NCBI GenBank assembly: GCA_033980235.1
Contig: CM067068.1
Span: 32,521,046-32,585,045, forward strand
DNA length: 64,000 nucleotides
Source: Diadema setosum
Lineage: Eukaryota; Echinodermata; Echinoidea; Diadematoida; Diadematidae
Reading direction: 5' to 3'
Made by a program: the position numbers and the translations under genes. The notes under the pieces are model-generated. The model saw only the letters and a list, made by a program, of their open reading frames with translations, did not search any database and was not told the DNA's origin. This document shows positions 11,806 through 23,980 of this stretch, in pieces. Numbering within the stretch: position 1 is the stretch's first letter; every line of letters begins with the position of its first letter.

Positions 11806-12175
11806 AAAGGCATTGTTTACCATTTGCAGATGAAACAAAAACCCAGTTCTAGTGCTTCAAAATAGTTCCAAAATGCGAGTTAGGGATAGAAACAATCAGT
11901 ATAAAATCATGTTTAATCATTTTAATCAATGATAAGTATTGTTATGTAAATGCAAAATGTTAACAATAGTTATAATAAAATTGTTTCTAGACTAAACCGT
12001 CCACAGTTATGATTCAGTAAGAAAAACAGTGATGTCTCCCTATATATTAGGCTTTATTGCAAAATTTTTATGTGGTAAGATGTTTTGTGATACAACTGAC
12101 CTACACATAATCATGCATCAAATGTGATAACTTCATCATTTTTTGAATCACTGCTCCCAATAGCGAACAATACCT
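11806..12175 (+). mobile_element. ~370-bp palindrome-ended element, copy 1
   Basis: Begins TTAAAGGCATTGTTTACCAT and runs to CCAATAGCGAACAATACCTG. It is similar end to end to the reverse complement of 46550-46920; shared blocks include GAGTTAGGGATAGAAACAA and TGTGATACAACTGA. Terminal parts are inverse to each other. Non-coding. Confidence 0.78.
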
Positions 12176-12333
12176 GCAAATCTACAGGTGCCATGCACTG
12201 CATGCAGTCACCCTCGTTTTCATGCATACCAAGTCTTTCACACTAAACATTTCTTGTCCTCTCGTGCGAACAATTGGAGATGGTCACATTTACTGGAAGA
12301 ACTTCAGCGTTAGTAGAGTTCAAGCCTGACCAG

Positions 12334-12972
12334 GACCCCGTTTACAGTGCGGGGCCGCATTTTTGTCCGCTTAGACCCTGTTTACAGTGCGAGGCCGGGC
12401 TCAGCCACGGCTCGGCCACGGCCGAGACCGGCCTCAATTGCGCGGCCGAGCCTCGCAAATTTGTCCGTTTACACTGCTGGGCTCGGCCGCACTTTTGATT
12501 CAAACCTTTCAATATTTTGTCGTAGTGGCGCTCTGCTTGTAAACAAATGCAATTTGGTATTGTCTGGTTTTCAGACCCTTTGCCAAATGAATTCCGTGGC
12601 GACGAAGTCGCCGTTCGGGCAAAGGCCTTTGCCGAAGGAAAGAATCCTTTGCAGGACAAAACCACCTTAAACTACACTAGTTTCGACGTTGAGAGGGTTA
12701 ATATCTTGAATAGCGAAAGATACAGGCAGAGGGTTTGGAAGCCAGACTAAAATTGGCCGCGCAATTGGCCTCGCATTTGGCCCAGTTTGCGTTTACACCA
12801 AGAAAAGGCCGGGCTCGGCCGCGGCAGAGCCGCGGCCGAGACCACCTCCAGAGCGAGGCCAAATGCGAGGCCAATTTTGGCCTCGCATTTGGCCTTTTGC
12901 GCGTTTACTCTGAAGCGGGCCGGGCACAGCCGCAGCCGAGCCGCGGCCGAGCCTCGCACTGTAAACGGGGTC
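12334..12972. mobile_element. GC-rich element with GACCCCGTTTACAGTGC ends, copy 1
   Basis: Left terminus GACCCCGTTTACAGTGCG at 12334, repeated as GACCCTGTTTACAGTGCGAG at 12374, and inverse terminus CGCACTGTAAACGGGGTC ending at 12972. Both sub-terminal regions are arrays of GGCTCGGCC/GGCCGAGCC-type words that pair with each other. The middle (12500-12730) is shared with 23981-24438, including CAAAGGCCTTTGCCGAAGGA. Overlapping ORFs in several frames reflect the GC-rich repeats and are not genes. Confidence 0.8.
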
Positions 12973-13368
12973 CATGATCTCATTGATGATCACATGGGCT
13001 CGCTTACAGTAATACTCTGCTGGATGATGTTATCATGAAGCTATGCATTTATATGCACCACCTGATCACAGAATTTCTTGTGGTTGGGATTGCTAATGAG
13101 TGTTCACACATTCCTTAATGTAGAATTTTTGTACGGAACCTTTAGAAGGCTTCACTGTCATTGAAGTCAGTGAACTTCAAGTTTAGGCAGGCCTGTGTGA
13201 ACCTGGGTACTGTTTTGTGTACTGGAATTTCCGTTGAAGTTGAGGCTGTGCAGTTAGACTTTGACCCCATTCATGCAGCTGAAATGGGCTGGTGATATTT
13301 CAAGTGGGTCATAAATGGTTGTATTTGGATAATTTGATTCCAAATTGCGATGTACATGTATGAATACT

Positions 13369-13472
13369 TTAACCCGTTGAGGACGGACTGATTTTGCTAC
13401 AACACGCATTTCCCATAGACCCCAGCCCGAGTATACTCGGAGTATACTCGGGACTCGTCCTCAACGGGTTAA
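13369..13472. mobile_element. ~104-bp hairpin element with TTAACCCGTTGAGGACG ends
   Basis: TTAACCCGTTGAGGACG at the left and its inverse CGTCCTCAACGGGTTAA at the right, with an inner CCCGAGTATACTCGG palindrome. Miniature size and TTAA at the ends suggest a minimal MITE. Confidence 0.75.
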
Positions 13473-13540
13473 GTGGTGTGTGGAGAACAAAATAATGCCT
13501 ACTAGCATACTATACATGAGTTTAGCTTTACTCTTCTTAA

Positions 13541-13700
13541 AGGATCACTGTAGAAATGCAAATTTTGTGGCTTTCATTGTATATTATGGGATGGCGTATT
13601 CCAATATGGTCTAGCGTATTCCTGTAAGGGGTAGCATATTCCCATATTGGATAGCATTCCCTTGGTGGATATGCTGTTGCATATTCTCATATGGGATAGC
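13541..13700. repeat. Degenerate tandem array of GGATAGC(G)TATTCC-like units
   Basis: Repeated words such as ATGGGATGGCGTATTCC, TCTAGCGTATTCC, GTAGCATATTCCC and ATGGGATAGC at 20-30 bp spacing. Confidence 0.55.
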
Positions 13701-13826
13701 AATAAACTTTCAATTGCCCTTAAAATTGTATGCTCTTTCATCTAACATTTTATGGAGTGGTTTCTAAATATCTCGCAAAATGTTAAAAGCTGACTCACTT
13801 CAGCCAATACTATACCATCTCTTCGA
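13701..13826. mobile_element. Half copy of palindromic family A
   Basis: AATAAACTTT...GTATGCTCTTTCAT...TATCTCGCAAAATGTTAAAAGC...ACTATACCATC matches the right half of the copies at 199-589 and 57205-57595. The left half is missing. Confidence 0.75.
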
Positions 13827-14621
13827 GCTCAAACTCTAGGTTACTTGGTGCAGACATACCCACAGAAAGAAAAACTTTGAGAGGTAACATTCATTACATA
13901 GCTATATATATATACATATATATATGTATCCTATACATATATATACATATAATATACATATGTTCAGCTGCAGAGTCAGAAGGATTTGCTGGCCACAACA
14001 CATGATGCAGCTTGATCCATAAATATTTTGGGACACCGCAGTGATTTGCTCAGGCTTTACTCTGAAATACAAATGTACCAGTATGTATGTGTACATTTGC
14101 AGAAAGTTTTGAATTTCATGACTGTTGGAAAGGTACCCCACCAATTTTATTGATACATCTCCAAGAAAAGAAAAGCATTAGGACTAAAAGCAAGGTAAAT
14201 AAATTGATTTTGGCTTCCTGTAAGTTCATGTAATATTCATGATATTTTTTAGTTCCACTCATAGGCACCAAGAAAAGGAAATATATGCAATATGTAATAG
14301 GTCCTATATGATTCATGTAGATTTTCTCAGAAGAAAATAGTGGTTAAGAAAAATGACTGAGGTTTTTGTGGTTTTGAGGCTGAACGCCTTTTTGATATTG
14401 AACATCTCACTGACACTATGACATTCCCAAACACCTGTCGCTGAACTTTGTAAATATGATTCACTCCATCTAACACAAAAGGACAAAAAAATAAATAAAT
14501 AAATAAATCCCAGAGATACTGTACCACAGCGATTCATTCAATGTCAGGTCATCCGTAGTTTGCCATGAAAAATTCAACGTTCTCTCTGTTTATGCAGCAA
14601 TACTGTTTAAAATGTCAGTTG

Positions 14622-15189
14622 TTAAAGGACAAGTTTACCTCCATAGACATGTGGAGTAAGTGAATGCAGCAATATTAGTAGAACACACTGGTGAAAGTCT
14701 GGGGAAAATCGGACAATCCGTTAAAAAGTTATGAATTTTTAAATTATCTTTGCAGTCACTGCTGGATGAGAAGACTACGACAGTGTATGATGTCACATGC
14801 GTACAACGATATAAGGAAAATATAAAGAGAATTTCCCAAAATTTAATTTTTTTGAACACAATGCACATTTCCTCTACCTGTCACTAATGTATGTTAAGGG
14901 TAATATTATTCAGTCTGCCTTCTGAAAGAGACAAGTCAAGCATTCTTTTAATATGTGAGAAAAGTGAAGATATGTTGAATTTTCTTTATGATTTCTTTAT
15001 ACCGTTGTACGCATGTGACATCACAAGCTGTAGTAGTCTTCTCATCCAGCAGTGACTGAGCAGAAACTTCAAAAATTCGTAACTTTTGAATGGATTGTCC
15101 AATTTTCCTCAAACTCTCACTGATGTGTTCTACTAATATTGCTGCATTCATTCAATCAACATGTCTATGATGGTGGACTTGTCCTTTAA
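14622..15189. mobile_element. ~568-bp palindromic element, family B, copy 1
   Basis: TTAAAGGACAAGTTTACCTC at the left and inverse GGACTTGTCCTTTAA at the right. Both arms run about 230 bp and include AATCGGACAATCCGTT and its inverse, and TGATGTCACATGCGTACAAC and its inverse. A further copy is at 19841-20410 and a half copy at 52346-52512. Confidence 0.85.
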
Positions 15190-15222
15190 CACGTGAAAGT
15201 GTTTATGAGTAATAACTGCAAT

Positions 15223-15267
15223 CAAAACAACAACACACAAAAACAACAACAACAACAACAACAACAA
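15223..15267. repeat. (CAA)n microsatellite
   Basis: CAA/ACA triplets, uninterrupted over the last 27 bp. Confidence 0.9.
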
Positions 15268-17276
15268 GTGGGAAAGATCCTGTTCCGTTCTGCTATGGCA
15301 AAATTCTGTCTTCTTTAGTGGTGGAGATTTTGTAACCCTCCCCCTTTTATTATATTTTTGATGGTTTCACCCTGATTTCATTTTCATGCACCAGCAAATT
15401 TGTGAAGACAAAAGTCACTATAAATATACAATGGCACATTGTAACCCATTTCGGATATAGACAGAGTGTTCATTGGCTTAAGTATTGGAAGAATATTCCA
15501 TGCTGCCAATATTCCACACATGATCAGCAAGATTCCAAAAAGCTATCAGGGAGATGCCTGACTGTGTATTACATACATCTCAGTAGGCTCTTATGATTCC
15601 CAAATCGTGGAGGCCATTATATTCTGTCATGACATAAAGGAATAGTGCATTTTTTTTCTTCTTCACGGAGCCTCCTGCCGCTAGAACCAGGGAAACGTGG
15701 AAGATCTGTATACCATATGAACATGAGGTACACTTGTCTTCATTAGGGCACCCCACCTGAGACCACCACATCAAAACGCTATTGACTTAAAGGGAGTCGG
15801 TCGTTCGTTAGTCATTAGATATTATGTTGTTTTTTTTTATTGCAATGATCTCGCTTTGCTGCCTACTGCTGTACTTTCGAAAACCACGACTAGTGCAAGG
15901 CCTGCTAGAATGGAATTGCCCATCAGCGAATATGTGCACCAAAAGTGTACGCATATTAGTAATGGTCAACTCCGGTCGAGTGAGATCCTTTTGCTGTGTG
16001 TATGTGCAGCATATGAAGCTGTACACAATTTGTTATGGGGATTATGAGCCAAACATAATTATACACGATCTAGTAGATGTACATCGCTCGGGCTCCAGCC
16101 AAGCAAACTTAGCACCAGGCTCGGGCAGTTACAAACTGTCTGTTAATTATTCATTGTTCCCTGCAAACTTAGCAGAGATCCAAACTCCTGTGTCATACTA
16201 AGGGCACGCAAGAAAACAAATATGATTTGACCCGTAGCATTCATAAATTAGCATACTTGTTTACCCTTTTCACCATCAAATCCCTGATCATGCATTTCCC
16301 ATTTTTGTCCAGAGCTACATACGCTACATTTCATGTACAATGTAATGAGTGAGTGTAGTGACATTTCAATTGGTAGACCTATGTCTTGCGCTGTTGCTCT
16401 TCATACAACCAAGGAGGTATCACACACCTCCTTGATATACCCAGCCCAGAAAATTTCCATTGTGAATGAAATAAATTCTCAGCAGTGCTCCCGGGAGCAA
16501 TGTGATGTGTGGTCAGGGCAACCATTCACATTTTTTTATCCTTTTTATGGGTGTCCTCCTTTTCAAGCCCTCTCTTCCCTCCCTCTCTTTCTCTTGCCCT
16601 CTTTCTCTCTCTCTTTTTATCTGTTCCTCCATGTTTCTCAGAGACTGTTCTCACACGTACTGAGAGTATGTAAATACAAATCACATTTCTGATGATGCAT
16701 TACTAGAATCATGATTCAAATGACGCATTTCTGCCGTGTGTACATGCAAAGTGGAATCGTAGAGGGTGATTTGAATCGTAATTCCAGTGAAATGGAATGA
16801 AAAATGACTGTCCGGAGATGTTTTTTTAATCTAAAAGGGTTGTTTTCAAAGCAGGTGACAATACCATACCACCATAGAGAGCTTGTGCTACGAACATTAT
16901 ATCCAAATGTAGCACAAAAATAAATCCAGCGAGAAAATATTCTGCCTCTCTGTTTTTTCTTCTTTTATAAACTTGCTCCACCCATTCCCGTTCCCATCCC
17001 CCTCCCCCTTCCCCCTCCCCCTTCCCCAACTCTCACAACTCACTTTCGAAGAATCAAGTCACAAAAGGGACATGTGTGAACTTTCTTGTCTTTCTTGGAT
17101 GTCACTGAGAGATGTCCCTGCTGCTTTTAAAGTAACGAGCATCAGTTAACGAAAGCAGAAGAGATTGAGGAAAAAATTTAACATAAGATGCATCTTCAGA
17201 AGAGGCTGTTGGTACTCGAGGGATCTTTAAACACAAGTCTCCTCCTCTTTCTCCCTCTTCTCGTCTCCCCCTCCAG

Positions 17277-17410
17277 TCTCCATCGTGATCGGCGTGCCGA
17301 CCATCAAGCGAGAAGTGGAGACCTATCTGATGGAGACGCTGCACTCGCTCGTCAACGGCCTGTCGCAGGAGGAGAAGCTGGAGTGCCTGATCGTTGTCTT
17401 CATCGCCGAG
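17277..17410 (+). CDS. MGAT4: MGAT4-like exon (start of GT54 catalytic domain)
   Basis: 134-nt internal exon. A long pyrimidine tract and CAG precede it (17241-17276) and GAG|GTAACG ends it. The first two bases complete a codon begun upstream (phase 1); 44 codons follow and the exon ends in phase 0. The translation opens [20 protein letters not shown] and ends with [10 protein letters not shown], the first beta strand and helix of the GT54 domain. Compared with vertebrate A/B enzymes it keeps the G-P-T-x-K-R-E signature and the hydrophobic IVVFI strand. The exon is GC-rich (many G/C third positions) against its AT-rich surroundings, as expected of a conserved exon. No upstream partner exon could be found in 1-17276. 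A small foldback element begins 48 bp after the donor site. Confidence 0.93.
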
Positions 17411-17458
17411 GTAACGTATGTCAGGGGAATGCCAAAACAGAACATGGTGTGGTTCTGT

Positions 17459-17908
17459 CAGGGTGTTCAGACGCAAAAAAAAAAAAAAAAAAATTATACT
17501 AGAACGGTATAGCTATGCAATGAATTTATACGTCTGAACACTGACTAATGAAACAACGTATAACAAAACAATGTATAGCGAAACGACGGTCAGAGCATTG
17601 TTTTGATCAAGAACTCGATAACAAATCAGCTTTCCATCGTGTCCATTGTGCGTTTGAACGTATGGTGACCTTAGAACAGTATAACTGGGCGGGGCTTAAT
17701 GGGAGTGAGCACAAAAGGTGATCTTGTACCTGTCACTCATGACCATAGCAACATGCGCAGTGAGAAACTGCACATCTTTATGATGCACCTTTTTCCGGAA
17801 TGGTCAAAATTAGCATCTGAACGATCTGTCGGCTATAAGATGATTCTTTATACATCGTTTCTTTTAATAGAGTTTTGGTATAGACTGGCTTGCGTCTGAA
17901 CAGGGGGT
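17459..17908. mobile_element. ~450-bp foldback element with GTTCAGACGC ends, copy 1
   Basis: Left end CAGGGTGTTCAGACGC and right end GCGTCTGAACAGGGGGT. The inside shares blocks with 62584-62967 in inverse order: TTATCGAGTTCT, GGGCGGGGCTTAATGGGAG, GCATGCGCAGTGAGAAACTG-like and ATACATCGTTT. It lies 48 bp downstream of an MGAT4-like donor site. No coding. Confidence 0.8.
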
Positions 17909-18229
17909 ATGACAGTAAAAAGGGAGTGGGGTAGAAGGGAGAGGTATCTATCCCATTGTGTTTACTCCCCAACATCACTGCCGGAGTTCACCCTGGCAGA
18001 CAGACTGTTGAGGAGATGCTACTTCTTTTCTGTGATCAGTCAGACTAAGTAACTGACTCAATAGGTTGGATAGGGTAGATGTAGAATAATGGGATGGATT
18101 GATTGATGGAAGGTCCTGTGATGGACAGAAGGGCAAATTGACCAAATTGATCCCAAGATGAACAAGATGAAGGGATGGATGGACATACAGGTAGGGTAGA
18201 TGGATAGTTTGGTTTATTGATTGAGAAGT

Positions 18230-18312
18230 AGATGTTGAGGATAGTTGGATAGACTTGGTTAGATGTTGAGGATAGTTGGATAGAGTTGGATAGATGTTGA
18301 GGATAGTTGGAT
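18230..18312. repeat. 31-bp tandem repeat, 2.7 units
   Basis: AGATGTTGAGGATAGTTGGA at 18230, 18261 and 18292, inside a longer GGAT-rich stretch (18060-18320) followed by a GGA/GAG purine block (18320-18365). Confidence 0.9.
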
Positions 18313-18872
18313 GGACAGCAGAGGAGGAGGAGAAGGAGGAGGAGGAAGAGGAGGAGGATATGGAGTAAGAGATAAAGGGGGGATGGAGGTGCGGGAAGGC
18401 ACTAAGACCTCGGGTACTTTGACCTCTCAGTTGAATGTCAATTATCAGTAGCTGTCGGCTTATGTCTGTCAGTAGAAGTCTAGACAGTGACAAAGGTGTC
18501 AGATGTGCAATGCCCTGTGAATGCAAAGTAAAGCAGTGCTGGTGACCTGGATGCGTCTGATGATAGATAGCTCTCTTTACTGGCATCTGAAATCATTTGC
18601 TTTTCATACGTAGCAAAATCATTATTTCAGAGATTAGAATTCAAGTCAATCTGGCTTTCATATAAAATGCTTTGAAGAAATATGACTTTTGGGTTGGCAG
18701 ATCTTTTGTGAAGAATTTTTAATCTTTCAAAAGCGCTTAAAAGAATATCAGTTGCATACTATAAGTTGTTGCTTCGTATTCATTTATTCCTTAAATCCTT
18801 CAGTTGTTGATTTTTACAATGAGGTGAAGTAGAAAAAAGTACTAGTATGTACCAGAACTGTTAGTTTTCTGT

Positions 18873-18874
18873 AA

Positions 18875-18906
<32 letters not shown>
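18873..18906. repeat. (CAAAA)n microsatellite
   Basis: Five to six CAAAA units after an A-run. Confidence 0.9.
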
Positions 18907-19311
18907 GAAAGCCTCAGTAGATATTACCGTAGAACAACAGTAGAAGGTTTTTATTTTTATTTTTCCAGTCAATGCAGATCGTATCTAGGAAAGAAACTAC
19001 GTTTACCTGAGCAATACTCGGCCCAATAAAATTGAATTTAGTACAATCCTCCCGACAGTGTTCTTTCATACATGTGGTGATATAATAGCAGCATCTTTTA
19101 GATTGAACATCCAGAATGCATGGCTAATGAACTCTTGCATCTTCTCAAGCTATGATGCTACAACATGTGGATCGTATCACTCTTTGGTGATGTTGTTTCT
19201 GGGTTACTAATGTTTGGAGGATGCATCAAAACTGTTTTCACTTGTAACTGATTGTTGATACACCTGATGCCTTTGCTGGGTAAAGTTTTCCTGCTCATGT
19301 ACTGTACACCG

Positions 19312-19951
19312 GAAGGGCATACAACACAGGGCTTAGAGCCACATATGCTGACTGACGTGGTACCCCCTGGGTGTTAAACTAGGTTGCAAATCACCCCCTG
19401 TATTCTCATGTAGATAGTCAAGACAGATTAGAAATGGTAGTCTATTGGAGATGGTCTGTTAGTAAACCCTGTGTGATAAACCAAATGTCTCTTATCCAAG
19501 TTATACAATTGTACAAGGCATTAAAGGACAAGTTCACCTTCATTAACATAAGGATTGAGAGAATGTAGCAATATTTGTTGAACACATCATTGAAAGTTTG
19601 AGGAAAATCGGACAATCCGTTCAAAAGTTATGAAGGGCATACAACACAGGGCTTAGAGCCACATATGCTGACTGACGTGGTACCCCCTGGGTGTTAAACT
19701 AGGTTGCAAATCACCCCCTGTATTCTCATGTAGATAGTCAAGACAGATTAGAAATGGTAGTCTATTGGAGATGGTCTGTTAGTAAACCCTGTGTGATAAA
19801 CCAAATGTCTCTTATCCAAGTTATACAATTGTACAAGGCATTAAAGGACAAGTTCACCTTCATTAACATAAGGATTGAGAGAATGTAGCAATATTTGTTG
19901 AACACATCATTGAAAGTTTGAGGAAAATCGGACAATCCGTTCAAAAGTTAT
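19312..19951. repeat. 320-bp tandem duplication, apparently identical copies
   Basis: GAAGGGCATACAACACAGGG at 19312 recurs at 19632, and I found no difference between 19312-19631 and 19632-19951 reading base by base. Each unit ends with the first ~110 bp of palindromic family B, broken at TTATGAA. The junction shares only GAA with the start of the unit. The pattern is a very recent duplication or an assembly duplication. Confidence 0.95.
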
Positions 19952-20410
19952 GAATTTTTGAAGTTTTTGTGCAGTCACCGCTGGATGAGAAGACTGCTGC
20001 AGTGTATGATGTCACATGTGTACAACAATATAAGGAAAATATAAAGAGAATTTCACAAAATTTCATCTTTTGAAAAAAGTACACATTCCCTTGACTCGTT
20101 ACTGACATATGTTATGGGTAATATTATTCCCATTGCCTTTGGAAAGAGGCAAGTAAAGTGCTCTTTTATTTATTATGTGAAAAAAGTGAAAATATGTTGA
20201 ATTTTCTTTACATTTTCTTTATACTGTTGTACTCACATGACATCACAAGCCTTAGTAGTCTCCTCATCCAGCGGTTCAAACACAAACATGTTAAAAATTC
20301 ATAACTTTTGCATCGATTGTCAAATTTTCCTCAAACTTTCACTAATCTGTTCTACTAGTATTGCTGCATTCTCTCAATCCTTATGTTTATGAAGGTGAAC
20401 TTGTCCTTTA
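19841..20410. mobile_element. ~570-bp palindromic element, family B, copy 2
   Basis: TTAAAGGACAAGTTCACCTT at the left and inverse AAGGTGAACTTGTCCTTTA at the right, homologous to 14622-15189 throughout. Its first ~110 bp are also present at 19521-19631 because of the 320-bp duplication. Confidence 0.85.
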
Positions 20411-21342
20411 CGAACACTCTAGGAGTACTCCTGAACCCCTCTGAATTCATTACAGAACTGGTGTAACAAAGGACTTGATAGATAAAGCAATCTTTTTGAA
20501 TGTTATATAATGCTTTATTGGTGCCATAAATTTTTCTCTAGCACTGGGAAAAATTGCATTTTGTTATGACTAATGCTGGTCGTACATTGTTATATAAACT
20601 AAACTTTATTGTTATCATTAACTTTATTATTATTTGCACTTTATAGCAGTCCATCTCAATATCCATGTTCCCTCACAATGCAAGATGAACTCAAGTCTAT
20701 TTATATTTTTTTGTTTTTGTTTTTAGCTATTCACTATTTCTTTATGTCATTACAATGTCTCCTCTTGTTATTGAACTTAATGTCAATATTTTTTTTTTGT
20801 AAAATATGAACATGCTAAAATGAAAAGAAAAAACACAAAATGGAAAATATGCAAAACCTAAAAAAAACCTGATCTCTCAAAATGTAATTAAAGCAATCTT
20901 ATAAGTAGATAGCACTAACTGGGCATATTTTGCCTGTGGTAGGCGTCCGTGCATATCTATCCCATTCACCCACCCCCAACCCAAAATGAAGATGTTTCGT
21001 GAATTGTGACTTTATAACCATGATGCCCTGTACGCATACCAATACCATCCAACTCGCCGTCGCCATGACAACGGTTGGTCACACGTCAACCCACTTGAGG
21101 ATTTCTGCTCAGGCATCACGCGATTTGCATTTTGATTAAGATACCAGTTTCCATCATCAGGCCACTCATTTTTTTTTTTCTTTGCCAGAAAATTAAGTAC
21201 TGGCCTATTCCATTCACATGGGTAAAAACTTGTGGTTATGCATAATTTCGTCTTCACTCTGTTTGTAGTGTGGAATGCCAAAACTGTTTCATAATATGTG
21301 CATTGGTATGTTAGAAAGCATAAAGAATGTATTGTTACAAAG

Positions 21343-21580
21343 TTTGACTTTAAGTTTAATGACCCCATGGAATTTTAGGAAATGCAAGTGAATTTTGATT
21401 GAGAGTACCTTCAGTGTGTATTAAGTTTATAATGACCCAGTAGAATTTTAGGAAATGCGAGGGAATTTTGATTGAGAGTACTTTCAGTTTGTATATTGCT
21501 GTAAAGTATGACTTTAAGTTTAATGACCCAGTGGGATTTTAGGAAATGCAAGTGAGTTTTGAGTGAGATTACTTTCAGTT
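21343..21580. repeat. Imperfect tandem repeat, three units of ~70-105 bp
   Basis: Each unit contains TTTAATGACCCAGTGG-like, ATTTTAGGAAATGC(A/G)AG and TTGA(T/G)TGAGAGTACTTTCAGT words; spacing varies through indels. Confidence 0.8.
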
Positions 21581-23460
21581 CAAAAATTAGTGATCATGTG
21601 TGATCATGAGTGACCATGTGTAAGTATACATGTACATATGACTTAAAGTATAAGATGGAATGACACAGCTGTTAGTGTATTCAGAATCAATTAAACCCGC
21701 CAAAGACCATTAACTCTCGAAACATCTTTAACCAATGTAATACACGTATAATTTGTCTGCGAAGCAAAGTCTTGTGAGTGGGAATGCATTCATCAAGGAA
21801 AGTACGGTTTCACCTATTGATTTATGGGAAGTTTTGTCACATAATTGAGCTTTGTTGATGTACATGTATGCTTCCATAATATGGATGTTATGTACTATAA
21901 TGAGATCAAGAAGAAAAATAAAGGGAAGTTGTATATCATTGATGTGTCAGGCTGCATAAATAGGTGTTAAGTATCTCGTCGGACATATCTAGTTTGTAGA
22001 TTGTACAGTCTCTTCTGAAGAGCCTATGTTTGCTTTTTAACTATATACTTGCGTGTTTCTATCAAAACTTCAGCTACTACACATTTTGGCCTTATGGAAT
22101 CATTTGATAACAAAAGTTACAAAAGATGGCTAATTCTGCTACTGCCTGGCCAAGTAATGTGCATTATTTGTTTTATGAAATGATGACATTGCTCTCTGGT
22201 TAGGGAGTGAGAAAGAATGTTTGTCTGCGCTCTATAGAAAATATTTCCTTGGAGATTGTAAAGCACATTCCAAATTACTCCATCTGGGGACATGTTTCTT
22301 TCTTACAAAAATGTCACATTTCGACCCCAACATCGAAGTCACAATAGACTTCAAATGTTCTTGATGATAAGGTATCACAAGTTTGATTTGTACTTAAAGT
22401 TGAATTAGTTCACTGGGATTAAAATAGTAAATTCTAGCAAACTGCATAGAAAAAGATATCTTTGGTATCAGGCACAAAAGGATGAAGCCTTGAACTTTAG
22501 GAGTCATTATGAATATTTTTCTTTTTCTTTTATTGGGCAAGTTGATGATGTCATTGCCTCACAAGTTGCCCATAGACCTGCGTGCAAATCTTTTCCAAAT
22601 TTCACTAAAAGTAATTTAAGAAGACAAAGACATATCTTTCACATCAAATTATCTTAAAATTGTGGTGATGTAGCATATAAAGCCTACATGTGTATACAAC
22701 GTATGACAACTTTTGAAAGGGAGGGGTTACTGTTCTTAAATCAGTTACAAACAAACATAGCCCAGTGTTTATTTTTATTTACAAACTACAGTAATAGGAT
22801 AGTCATGAAGTGATGACATTGTTGTATTATCTTATTCTAATGTTACTGTAATCATGACTGTCAGAAGTGTTGGAACAAAATAACACATTTGACATAACAG
22901 ATGAGACTTCAAAAATATCAAAACTTTTTCGGATCTGATTGGACAGAATCTTTCTGTAACATGTTTGATTGACTTTATTTTCCTTCAATAACGAAAGTCA
23001 ACGTGCAACGTTGAGTCGAACTTTAATTTCTCTCATGATGACTCACAGTAGGTACCATCCCACCTAGACGTGACTGTGACTGCCCCCCTAAAGTAGCAAA
23101 ATGTACCATTGCTGGTCCAAGAGCGGCGAGTGATACATTTGGTCTCCCCCCCCCCCCCCGCCCCCACCCCACCCACAATTTCAGCAGGAGCCAGCATTCT
23201 GTTGGCACCAGACGATGATACATTCAGGATTTTTATGGAAACATGCTCTCCGCCGTGGAACACTGCATTTTCTAGAAGTCAAATGGCCTGACCTCATCTT
23301 TAGAAGGGTGATTCCTTTGGTGAAGACAACATGAACAACAACAGTGGGCTGCATTTAAACAAGTGACGAGAAATTCAAGTACAGACAAATTTGTAACTAG
23401 ACAGGTTAATGCAAGTGTCTGCTCCATTCTGCAAGATGAGGTCAAAACATGGGCAAGTTC

Positions 23461-23875
23461 TTAAAGGGATGTTATAGTTTTGGCTGAGATGGGGCTTCAG
23501 ATTTACAATTTTTTTCGTGAGATAATGAGAAACCCCTTCTGCAATATAAAAGAGAATATAATTCTAAGACAAATTTCAAAGTTCATTTGATGAAGATCGG
23601 TTTTGAAATGGCTGAGATATCCAGAAACAAAGAAGTGTTAATAAAAGGTGGGACCCATCTTTTATTAGGACCAGTTTGTTTTAATTTGTGTTTTGTTTTG
23701 TTTTGTTTTTTGGATATCCCAGCCATTTCAAAACTGATTTTCATTAAAAGTAAACTTTGAATACCTCTGAGAATTGTATGCTCTTTCATATTGCATAGGG
23801 GGTTTCTCATTATCTCGCAAAAAAAAGTTACCATCTGAATCCCCCATCTCGACCAAAACTCTGCCATCCCTTTAA
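23461..23875. mobile_element. Palindromic family A, copy 2
   Basis: TTAAAGGGATGTTATAGTTT to GCCATCCCTTTAA, with the same internal GAGATAATGAGAAACC and inverse GGTTTCTCATTATCTC marks as the copy at 199-589. It includes a GTTTT microsatellite insertion near 23690-23710. Confidence 0.85.
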
Positions 23876-23980
23876 AATATGTACTCCAGTGCCAGACTGG
23901 CTCATGTGATGAAACTCTGCAGCTCTTCAGACTTCTCCCTCGTTAGGGCAGGGCGGTATCATAAGTGGTTTGAAAACTAA

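Larger units (their letters stand above)
1..17276 (+). other. Upstream intron or 5' flank, repeat-filled
   Basis: No exon was recognised here. Because the first visible exon begins in the middle of a codon, at least the part nearest 17276 must be intron. The stretch holds the repeats listed separately. Between them are: 590-900 and 3550-4020 (nothing recognised), 4380-6300 (unique AT-rich DNA with an A-run near 5090 and a TTA run near 5415), 6340-6870 (TG/CA-rich unique DNA), 7290-7680 (CpG-rich, see findings), 7680-8690 (nothing but G-runs), 11400-11805, 12980-13370, 13830-14620 (ATATAC-rich near 13900) and 15190-17240 (unique, with pyrimidine-rich 16550-16640). Confidence 0.7.

Noticed and set aside
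12342..12983. Several overlapping ORFs rich in Arg, Pro and Ala
   Set aside because: They follow from GC-rich inverted arrays in a transposable element, where stops are rare on both strands.
15824..16201. 125-codon ORF starting with a hydrophobic stretch
   Set aside because: The hydrophobic start comes from a T-run; no family match, no splice or promoter support.
17459..17512. Read-through extension of the 17277 exon into the A-run
   Set aside because: The GTAACG donor at 17411 and in-frame joining to the 26564 exon explain the coding end; the extension lies in a foldback element.
17975..18586. 203-codon minus-strand ORF
   Set aside because: Made of the 31-bp tandem repeat and a purine block; Ser/His/Leu-rich low-complexity translation with no domain.
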